The notes under the pieces are model-generated. The model worked only from the letters and a program-made list of their open reading frames with translations, was not told the DNA's origin and did not search any database. Below, one piece after another: positions 1-6,695 of a DNA stretch of 28,919 nt. Source of the DNA: CAZCDS01 sp964497585 (GTDB lineage Bacteria; Desulfobacterota; Desulfomonilia; Desulfomonilales; Desulfomonilaceae). Position numbers and translations under genes: made by a program. Within the stretch, counting starts at the first letter, position 1. Each line of letters starts with the position of its first letter. The DNA is taken from NCBI GenBank assembly GCA_964497585.1, contig CAZCDS010000079.1:1-28919 (forward strand), written 5' to 3'.

Positions 1-48
1 CCGATAAAAAGTCGCGCTCTTTTTCGCACCTATCCTTTCTGCGCGGCA

Positions 49-138
49 CTATAGAGCAGCAGCGGCAGCCTTCTTGGTGATTCCTGCGTCCTTCGCAATG
101 AGGTCGACGAGATCGGACTTGACGATTTCCTTACCCCC
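49..138 (-). pseudogene. HU-family DNA-binding protein, N-terminal remnant
   Basis: Read on the minus strand, this stretch encodes KSDLVDLIAKDAGITKKAAA, a close match to the N-terminal helices of bacterial HU/IHF proteins. A TAG stop at 49-51 follows directly and the bases beyond it do not resume HU homology. No in-frame start codon lies just upstream; the nearest ATG is in another frame. HU proteins are about 90 residues and only about 28 are recognisable here, so it is a decayed or truncated copy. A short chance match is possible but unlikely given the uninterrupted similarity. Confidence 0.5.
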
Positions 139-307
139 TGAAAAATATATAAGATTGCCATGACGGCTGAATGGTCGCAGATTATCGTCCCGACCCCGCA
201 CAGTCAAGACTCCGACCGAAACTTTTTGGCCGTGGGCAGATTTCTGCCAATCCTGGAGTCTTTGATGGTTTGCTTTTAATAACTGATCTGATTTTCAGAG
301 TAAATGA

Positions 308-760
308 TGTCCTCGGACTCCTCCAGTACTTCGGGATCGGGCACTCTGCGGTCGATTCCTTCTTACTCTGCGCAAGGTCGGTCACGTCGGTCATGTCGGT
401 CATTCCTTTGAGCCACGTTCAGTGATATCAGTATGTTACCCCAGCTCTCCGTCCGACCGACCTGGAGGAGGACCTTCCTTGCGCCGGTCAGCAAGGGAAT
501 TGGCCTTGAGTACTCGGAGGTGGAGAGTCGAGCACATTGGCTAGGCTTCGGAAAGACGCTTTGAATGGGCGTCCAAAGTATTAGTCAAAAATTTAACGCA
601 AAATCTGGGATAGTTTACCACTACCTTGGCTGTAACTTCGCTCAGAATCGATCTCAGGGGCATTCTCGCGAGAATCTTGAGAGGAGTTCCATTGGCATCT
701 GTTCGCGGCAGGTCACCTGTTGGTCAGGTTATCCCAGATGATCGAATAACCCTGGCCCCG
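308..760 (+). repeat. Dispersed repeat, copy A (partner at 14990-15395)
   Basis: By eye this region aligns in the same orientation with 14990-15395. Shared blocks include a run of short GGTCGGTCA/TCGGTCATT motifs (about 374-400), a segment around GAGTACTCGGA (about 510), a segment around CTTTGAATGGGCGT (about 560-575), an AATTTAACGCAAAAT block (about 590-605) and AATCGATCTCAGGGGCATTC (about 647-667). Similarity is patchy but collinear over 350-400 bp. It has no intact reading frame, so it is probably a decayed element. Edges are approximate. Confidence 0.7.
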
Positions 761-1645
761 TACCACGCACATGGTGGTTAGTGCGTAGTGCGCGAGGATT
801 CCCTTTGAAAAGACGTGTCAGAAACGCCACAAGTCACGGGCCTAAAATTACTGGCAGTTTCCGTGTTCGAGGGGTCTGTAAATCTCGTACCTGAACGCGG
901 TGGTCCAGATTTTGGGAATCCTCGTCATCACTCCACGTTTCCCTTAGTTGGAAATCCCGCTAAGCACCGATCTCGTACTGCCTGATGTCCAAGTATTACG
1001 GCGATAGTTTCCCGGCTGGCTGTGCCAAAGACAGACAGTATCAACGCAGTTTTGGCTGTACGGCAATGGATCTCGTGTACAGTAGTTTGTGGGCCTTTCA
1101 AGCGCCCTCGCGACAATCGCAGTTGGCCTTGACCGTGGGAGAAAGGTGGGGTATGCTTTTATATTAGCCAAAAACCAGTTGCCTTGGAAGAATCGGGGGA
1201 AAAGAAGAATCTGGCGTGGGCATCATCCATAGGCTGGATTGCTCTATCATGACTTCCAGCCTCCGATCATCGGTCAGTGGACAGAGGGGGCTCAGAAAAA
1301 AGTAACCTTGCGAAATAATTACAATGTGTCGAAAAGTGGAATTGGTGATGCTGTCTCAAGCCGTTCAAGCCATTGGACAGACCCCGTCAGTCGCCCGGGT
1401 ATCCGAACCCCGTACCGTCTTATTGCCGAGGGCAATCGCACCACACGGAGGAGTATCACATTCACCCACGCGGAAGGAGTACTTTTCTAAGCTAATAGAA
1501 GCGATTTTCTTGCCTTGACAAAGGAGTTCACATCACATCGCCCTGTCGCATCGAGAGAATGGGGACGGCCGCGACCCTCAGGCAGTTGTGGCGGAACCAA
1601 AGCCACTGAGAAGGTGGAGCGCTCGGCGAAATGGAGTTCTTGAAG

Positions 1646-1723
1646 AGCGCCCAATAGAACGGGCGCTGCTCTGGGTTCTCGGCGGACTCAAAGCCGAGGG
1701 TTCAGGTCCCTTTGCCCCGGGCA
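1646..1723. promoter_or_regulatory. Cluster of inverted repeats upstream of the sigma gene
   Basis: Three inverted repeats follow one another. The first has 7-bp perfect arms (AGCGCCC 1646-1652, GGGCGCT 1661-1667). The second has 6-bp arms (CTCGGC 1678-1683, GCCGAG 1693-1698). The third is a near-palindrome TGCCCCGGGCA at 1713-1723. They could form a structured transcript leader or act as operators about 130-200 bp before the sigma-factor gene. There is no terminal T tract to indicate a terminator. Function is inferred only from position. Confidence 0.3.
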
Positions 1724-1847
1724 GGCAACTTCGTTTTCAGTGAAAGATTATCACGGGCCTCTGAAGAAGAATGGAGGTGCCTGCTCCCGCCTCACCTGAC
1801 TTGAGGGGTTGACGTGATCTTTCGGTCGCTGAGAGACAGCCGTCCCC

Positions 1848-3278
1848 ATGGCAACGCCGGTGGTCTCCGGAAGGAACTGGGAAGAGATGAGAGGTTTCCA
1901 GCCCATAGTTGAAGCCGCGTTGGGGGGCGACAGACGGGCCTTTTCTGAATTGGTGGTTCGTTTTCAAGGTATGGCCATTTCCCTTGCGGAAAGGCGGCTC
2001 GGGGACAGGGGCCTGGCGGAGGACGCCAGTCAGGAGGCTTTCCTCACGGCTTTTCTCAAATTGTCCGATCTCAAGAATGCCGGGGCATTCCCCACCTGGT
2101 TCAGGAGAATCGTTCTCTCTTGTTGCAGTCGTGTGCAAAAACAGTGCCGTAAACTGGCTGCCGCGCACCCGGATTCTTACTGCAGACTTGCCGACAAGCG
2201 GCCCAACCCGTTCGAGAGTATGGTGCGCTTCCAAACCCGGGCCATGGTTGCCGGAGTGCTGTCCTCCCTGGATGGAGTAAGTCGTGAGGCCTGTGTGCAG
2301 CGCTATCTCTTTGGCAGCTCCTACAAACGGATCGCCGAAACGCTCGGCGTACCGGAAGGAACCATTAAAAGGCGGTTGCACGATGCCAGGAAAAGAATCA
2401 TACGAACCTTCAAGGACCAGGATAGGACCGGAATTCGGGTAGGGTACCTTCCAATTTCCGACCATCTCATGGCCATGGTCTCTCATTACCTCCACGACCG
2501 GCAGCGCTTTAAGATTCATCTCACGAAGTATCTGTCCTGGGGGAGTCTGGTAGCCTCCCTTCGAAGCGATCTGCTGGACGCCGCTTTCATTATGGCGCCG
2601 CTGGCCCTTTCTCTTCGCAACGACGGATTGCCTATCCTCTACGTCTTGGACGCCCACCATGAGGGCAGCGCCATCACCGTGAGAAAAGACAGCTCCATCC
2701 GCCATGCTCCTTCCTTGGGCCGTGTAGGAATGCCTCATGCTGTGTCAACGCACAGCATGATTCTCGCCGACATGATTGACTCCGAGTCCAATAAGCCCAC
2801 AGACAAGGTGACCGCAAAGTACCTGAGTCCTTCCTACCTTCTCAATTCACTGGTATCGTGCCATATCGACGCCTTTTTCTGTGCCGAACCCTGGAACACC
2901 AAAGCGGTCGTCGAAGGCGCCGGCCGAATCTTTGCACGGTCCAGGGACTTGTACCCGGGACACATCTGCTGCATTCTCGTTGTCAGGGAAGAGTTCATAG
3001 CTGAGAAAGGGGAGATCCTGCGCGACTATCTCAGGCTCCTTGTCGCAGTGCACGAATATATCTCCGAACATCCTGACCCGTGTGCCAGAATTCAGGCCCA
3101 ATACACCGGAGTGCCTGCAGGCATTATTGAAATGATCCTGGCCGGAAGAGACATCTCTTTCGAGGACATCGTACCCGACCGACGTCGTATTGAATCCGTG
3201 ATGCGGCTTGCCCTCAGAACCGGAATAATTGACCGACCCTGCGACCTGGACGCCTTCTTCCGCCCTGATTTTGTCTAG
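1848..3278 (+). CDS. ECF-type sigma factor fused to NrtA/NMT1-like ligand-binding domain
   Basis: This 476-aa protein has two parts. Residues about 25-95 are sigma region 2 (AEDASQEAFLTAF, then FPTWFRRIV). Residues about 133-187 are sigma region 4, with a helix-turn-helix around YKRIAETLGVPEGTIKRRL. From about residue 196 (IRVGYLPISDH) to 460 it resembles the periplasmic substrate-binding proteins of nitrate/bicarbonate/sulfonate ABC transporters. Typical marks are LDAAFIMAP (243-251), an ITV strand, and IDAFFCAEPWN (340-350), which matches the DAFxxGEPWN signature of NrtA/CmpA. There is no signal peptide, so the binding domain should act in the cytoplasm as a ligand sensor. I infer that ligand binding controls the sigma domain and that the divergence-free operon starting at 3432 is a target. 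The ATG at 1848 has no clear ribosome binding site; the ATG at 1887 (Met14) follows purine-rich DNA and could be the real start. Confidence 0.85.
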   Translation: MATPVVSGRNWEEMRGFQPIVEAALGGDRRAFSELVVRFQGMAISLAERRLGDRGLAEDASQEAFLTAFLKLSDLKNAGAFPTWFRRIVLSCCSRVQKQCRKLAAAHPDSYCRLADKRPNPFESMVRFQTRAMVAGVLSSLDGVSREACVQRYLFGSSYKRIAETLGVPEGTIKRRLHDARKRIIRTFKDQDRTGIRVGYLPISDHLMAMVSHYLHDRQRFKIHLTKYLSWGSLVASLRSDLLDAAFIMAPLALSLRNDGLPILYVLDAHHEGSAITVRKDSSIRHAPSLGRVGMPHAVSTHSMILADMIDSESNKPTDKVTAKYLSPSYLLNSLVSCHIDAFFCAEPWNTKAVVEGAGRIFARSRDLYPGHICCILVVREEFIAEKGEILRDYLRLLVAVHEYISEHPDPCARIQAQYTGVPAGIIEMILAGRDISFEDIVPDRRRIESVMRLALRTGIIDRPCDLDAFFRPDFV

Positions 3279-3334
3279 CCACACGGCGGGGCCTTGGACC
3301 CCGTCACGACTGCAGGAAGAGATCCACCCCGCCC

Positions 3335-3360
3335 GGTGGTAAAAAAAGGTTTTTTCCACG
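3335..3360. terminator. A/T-rich hairpin between sigma gene and channel gene
   Basis: GTGG (3336-3339) pairs with CCAC (3356-3359), enclosing an A7 run, GG, and a T6 run that can also pair. This gives a hairpin with an A/T upper stem 57 bp after the sigma-factor stop codon. It could be a weak terminator or attenuator separating the sigma gene from the operon it precedes. No T tract follows the hairpin on either side, so termination efficiency is uncertain. Confidence 0.35.
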
Positions 3361-3431
3361 GAGACCGAACTTTTTATTCTCGGGAGTGCTCTCTATTCCG
3401 AGTCTCAGAAAAAGGAACTCCGGAGGATGGC

Positions 3432-4313
3432 ATGCCGGCCAATGTGGACGAACTCGTAGTGAAGGTCGCCGACATCTGTACCTTTAAGTGGGATGTTATC
3501 CGCCACAGGCCGCTGGCTTACCTGGTGAGTGGATTCGCAGGGGGAGCCATGGTCGTTTTTGGGGCGACGCTGGCTCTGGCCGTGTCTGCAGGGGTTTCGG
3601 AAAAGCTGGCTCCAGGATTAGCCAACCTGCTCATGGGCCTGGTGTTCATGTTCTCGTTGGTCATCATTATGCTCAGCGGCATGACCCTGGTAACCGCGGA
3701 CATGTACATAGGGATCATTGGTGTCTTCCATCGACGTGTCACTTGGGGTTGGTTCGTCTGGGGGGTCATCCTGGGATATTTGGGCAACTTCCTGGGAAGC
3801 ATGTTCTTCATGTGGCTGATCAGCAAATCCGGGAGTTTCGCCCACCTGCCTTGGCTCCATCGGGCCCATGCCATTGGGGTAGCCAAGCTCGGGCAGACGG
3901 CCACTGAAGTATTTGTCATGGGTATTGTCTGCACCTGGATGCTACAAACCGCGGCCATCCTCTATGTGAAAGCCGAAGGCGACATCGCCAAGATAGCCAT
4001 GGCCGCGTACGGACCCCTGGCATTCGTGGCCGGTATGACGGAGCACTGCATTGCCAATATCGGATTCCTGGCCTTACCCCTGTTTCAGCAGGACCTGTAT
4101 CTCGAGACCGTAGGTGGAATGGCCCAGATCAATCCTGTGGTTCTCCATTGGGGCTTCGGACAATACGGCTGGGCCCATAACCAACTGTACACGATTCTCG
4201 GGAACATCATAGGGGGCATCCTGTTCGTGGGGATCGTTTTTCAGCTTGTCTCGCACCCGAAAGAGGTGGCCGCCCTGTACAAGAACAAAAAGGATTTCAT
4301 GCTCAAGTTGTAA
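3432..4313 (+). CDS. Formate/nitrite transporter (FNT) family channel
   Basis: This 293-aa integral membrane protein has six to seven hydrophobic segments and the FNT-type internal motif MTEHCIANIGF, whose EHxxAN-like core lies near the central pore histidine of FocA/NirC/HSC channels. The family passes formate, nitrite, hydrosulfide or other small monovalent anions across the inner membrane as pentamers. I chose the ATG at 3432 because GGAGG at 3422-3426 is well spaced from it; a longer frame opening with TTG at 3294 has no ribosome binding site and its extra residues are not FNT-like. It lies 153 bp after the sigma/sensor gene and 14 bp before a small membrane-protein gene, at the head of a redox operon. 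The substrate cannot be told from sequence; nitrite fits the NrtA-like sensor next door, and formate is the main alternative. Confidence 0.9.
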   Translation: MPANVDELVVKVADICTFKWDVIRHRPLAYLVSGFAGGAMVVFGATLALAVSAGVSEKLAPGLANLLMGLVFMFSLVIIMLSGMTLVTADMYIGIIGVFHRRVTWGWFVWGVILGYLGNFLGSMFFMWLISKSGSFAHLPWLHRAHAIGVAKLGQTATEVFVMGIVCTWMLQTAAILYVKAEGDIAKIAMAAYGPLAFVAGMTEHCIANIGFLALPLFQQDLYLETVGGMAQINPVVLHWGFGQYGWAHNQLYTILGNIIGGILFVGIVFQLVSHPKEVAALYKNKKDFMLKL

Positions 4314-4327
4314 GGGGGTCTTTCGCC

Positions 4328-4546
4328 ATGGACTACTCGCCCTTCAATCCCGTAGTTTGGTTGACCTTCGCCGGGTTTCTCGTCGTGGTCTACGTGACTG
4401 TCAAATTCTACCATGGCAAGTATCCTAACTATCCATATGAGCCTGAGGAAAGTGATGAACATACCTTTGGCCGAAAGCAGGTATTCACTGAACAGGCTCG
4501 GGAAAACCAGACAGATCAAGTAAGGAGGGAGGCAAAGAATGAGTAA
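4328..4546 (+). CDS. Small single-helix membrane protein, unknown function
   Basis: This 72-aa protein has one N-terminal transmembrane segment (about residues 9-25, VVWLTFAGFLVVVYVTV) and a polar, charged C-terminal tail rich in Glu and Gln. The tail ends in a region likely to be cytoplasmic. A G-rich ribosome binding site follows the stop of the channel gene. Its last 8 bases overlap the start of the molybdoenzyme gene, so translation of the two is probably coupled. I do not recognise a family. From its place between an anion channel and a soluble molybdoenzyme it could be a membrane tether or a channel accessory; this is inference. Confidence 0.75.
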   Translation: MDYSPFNPVVWLTFAGFLVVVYVTVKFYHGKYPNYPYEPEESDEHTFGRKQVFTEQARENQTDQVRREAKNE

Positions 4547-6683
4547 GTCGGAATGGATCCCAACGTTGTGTTATCAGTGCAAATCGGAGTGCGCCATCAT
4601 CGCTCGTGTGGAAGATGGAATGCTCAAGGAGGTTCGTGGCAACCCCCATGTGCACGGTAAGGCCTGCGTCAAGGCAATGTCCGGTGTCTCTCTGGAGTAT
4701 TCTCCCGACAGACTCACCCATCCCTTGAAGAGGGTCGGTGAACGGGGTGAGGGGAAATTCGAGCGCATCTCCTGGGATGAGGCCTTGGACATCATGACCC
4801 GCAAGCTCCAGGAGCTGAAGGACCGAGGAGAGTCCCACAAGCTCACGGCTAGCTTCTTCCCCCACAGCCTGACCGACCCCAAATGGCGTTTTCTCCATGC
4901 CTACGGCGGATTCCTGATTACGGCCTTGCCCCACTGCGACTCGGCCAAAATCGTGGCCTGGATAAAAAGCACGGGCGGTGTGCCAGTTCACCACATTCCG
5001 CCAGCCTGGTTCACCGTGCCCAAGGATGGCATCATGATGCTCCTTGGCCGGACAGCCTTCGGATGTCTCGAGGACGCGGTCATCCCCAAGCATATCCTTG
5101 ACGCGAAGGATCGCGGAGCCAAGCTGGTCGTGATCGATCCGTTCTTTACTCCTGACGCGGCCAAAGCTCACTGGTGGATTCCCATCCGGCCCGGTGGCGA
5201 CGCTGCCCTGTTAGTGGGCATGACCCATCACATCGTGACCAACGGTCTTTATAGCAAGGAGTTCGTGGCTGACTGGATCCGTGAGGGCGACTTCGACAAG
5301 CTGAAAGACTACCTTGTTGACAAGACCCCTGAACGGATGAGCGAGATCTGTGACATCTCTCCCGAAGATATCCGTAAGCTAGCCGAGATGTGTGCTAAGG
5401 CTCCCTCGGTGGGCATCGACAGCTTTAAGGGCGCCATGCTCGGGAACGCCCTGGACGTGTGCCACGCGTGGTGCATCTTTCTGGCTGTGACCGGAAACAT
5501 CGACAATCCGGGTGGTCAGCCTCTCCCGGACCTCGTGCCCCTCAAGCCGGTGGAACCAGCTCCCGCGCCGCCCGACTTGCACCAATTGGGCTACCACCGC
5601 ACAGGCCCGGACAGAGATCAGTTCGAGAAATACTCCTTCATCATGGAACCGACCTGGTACGCAGCCCAGGCGATTCGCAACGACAGCCTCAAGATGCACG
5701 TGGTGACTGAGGCCAACCCGGCCTTGACCGTCATGGGAGACCTAAGCTGGCGGGACGCTGTCCGGATGAAAGACCCCGACGGCAATTACAAGCTGGAACT
5801 CCTTGTCTCCTTTGAGATCATGATGTCCGAAACGGCCAAGCACGCAGATTTGGTCCTTCCGGACAAGAGTTTTTTCGAGCGCTGGGAGCTGGTTTACATG
5901 CCCTGGTGGTACAACTACGGCCACGGTGTGGCTATACGCCAGCCCGTTGTGGAGCCTCCAGGAGAATGCCGCAGTGCCAACGATGTATTTATTGAGCTGG
6001 GTAAACGGGTTGCGCCCGAGTACTTTCAGTTCGATAGCCTCATTGATTACTACGATATTGAGCTCTCCGGGATCGGACTATCTATACAGAAGCTCAAAGA
6101 AATGGGTGGCCACTGGTCGTCCGGGACCATGGGATTTCGAAAATATGAGGAACGAGGTGGTTTTGGTACACCCAGCAAAAAGGTCCACCTGTACTGGGAA
6201 GACCTTGAGGAGACAGTGCATGGAAACCAGGCTTTCCCCCGGGTGGAGCCTCCCGCAGAGTACCGGCAAAAAGTGGAGGATTATCCCTTTATTCTCGTTT
6301 CCTACCGGACCATCTTTCACGGAGGATCCGGTCAATGGACTTTCAATAACCCGCAACTCCGGGACGGCCGATCCGGATTCAGCAAGAATCCGCTCCTCAT
6401 GAACCCCTCAGCGGCCAGAAAGCTTGGCATAGGAGATGGCGACACCGTGACCGTTGAGTCAGCCACGGGAAAGGTGCAGGTGGACGTTTGCCTCACAGAG
6501 CGAATCAGGCCCGATTGCCTATGTCTGGGGCACGGCTTCGGTTCCAGCGTAGGCAACGTAGCTACTGCCTGCGCTGGTGTAAGCGACAACGATCTCATAC
6601 CTGACGCCGGGATGACCTTGGACTATCAGGATCTCGTGGGCGCCGAGGCGCACGTGTCCACGCGCGTCCGCATCGTAAGATAG
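4539..6683 (+). CDS. Cytoplasmic molybdopterin oxidoreductase (DMSO reductase superfamily)
   Basis: This 714-aa protein has full superfamily architecture. An N-terminal [4Fe-4S] site is formed by C11, C14, C18 and C43, followed by the RISWDEALD motif. C133 in PHCDSAKIVAW aligns without gaps to the molybdenum-ligand Cys of periplasmic/assimilatory nitrate reductases (their HCMASAV segment). The C-terminal molydopterin-dinucleotide-binding domain begins near residue 580. There is no Tat signal, so it works in the cytoplasm. It lacks the Sec/Cys-His-Gly signature expected of formate dehydrogenases. The overlap with the preceding small gene and the 12-bp gap to the next gene mark it as the catalytic subunit of a complex with the iron-sulfur flavoprotein at 6696. 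A GGAGG-type ribosome binding site precedes the ATG. The substrate is unresolved: an oxyanion reductase or a polysulfide/thiosulfate-type enzyme are both possible. Confidence 0.88.
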   Translation: MSKSEWIPTLCYQCKSECAIIARVEDGMLKEVRGNPHVHGKACVKAMSGVSLEYSPDRLTHPLKRVGERGEGKFERISWDEALDIMTRKLQELKDRGESHKLTASFFPHSLTDPKWRFLHAYGGFLITALPHCDSAKIVAWIKSTGGVPVHHIPPAWFTVPKDGIMMLLGRTAFGCLEDAVIPKHILDAKDRGAKLVVIDPFFTPDAAKAHWWIPIRPGGDAALLVGMTHHIVTNGLYSKEFVADWIREGDFDKLKDYLVDKTPERMSEICDISPEDIRKLAEMCAKAPSVGIDSFKGAMLGNALDVCHAWCIFLAVTGNIDNPGGQPLPDLVPLKPVEPAPAPPDLHQLGYHRTGPDRDQFEKYSFIMEPTWYAAQAIRNDSLKMHVVTEANPALTVMGDLSWRDAVRMKDPDGNYKLELLVSFEIMMSETAKHADLVLPDKSFFERWELVYMPWWYNYGHGVAIRQPVVEPPGECRSANDVFIELGKRVAPEYFQFDSLIDYYDIELSGIGLSIQKLKEMGGHWSSGTMGFRKYEERGGFGTPSKKVHLYWEDLEETVHGNQAFPRVEPPAEYRQKVEDYPFILVSYRTIFHGGSGQWTFNNPQLRDGRSGFSKNPLLMNPSAARKLGIGDGDTVTVESATGKVQVDVCLTERIRPDCLCLGHGFGSSVGNVATACAGVSDNDLIPDAGMTLDYQDLVGAEAHVSTRVRIVR

Positions 6684-6695
6684 GGAGGACAGGAC

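Larger units (their letters stand above)
146..1847. other. Gene-poor region with repeat and possible structured leader
   Basis: About 1.7 kb without a convincing gene. Short open frames on both strands overlap each other, start without ribosome binding sites and resemble no family I know. The part from about 308 to 760 is a dispersed repeat with a second copy near 15.0-15.4 kb. The part from 1646 to 1723 contains several consecutive inverted repeats upstream of the sigma-factor gene. I see nothing identifiable between about 760 and 1550. Confidence 0.6.

Noticed and set aside
1646..1723. Possible tRNA: GGTTCAGGTCC resembles a T-loop and an adjacent hairpin resembles an anticodon arm
   Set aside because: No matching acceptor stem or D-arm could be drawn and the loop lacks the invariant U before an anticodon. 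Treated as inverted repeats only.
1737..2738. Long minus-strand open frame (333 aa) opposite the sigma gene
   Set aside because: It lies wholly antisense to a gene with clear sigma and binding-protein domains, has no ribosome binding site and shows no family motif. It reflects the codon bias of the plus-strand gene.
3294..3431. TTG-initiated N-terminal extension of the FNT channel
   Set aside because: The extra 46 residues are not FNT-like, cover the intergenic hairpin and have no ribosome binding site. The ATG at 3432 has GGAGG at good spacing.
4539..6683. Annotation as formate dehydrogenase because of the neighbouring FNT gene
   Set aside because: The molybdenum-ligand region reads PHCDSAKIVAW and lacks the Sec/Cys-His-Gly motif of formate dehydrogenases. 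The substrate is left open.
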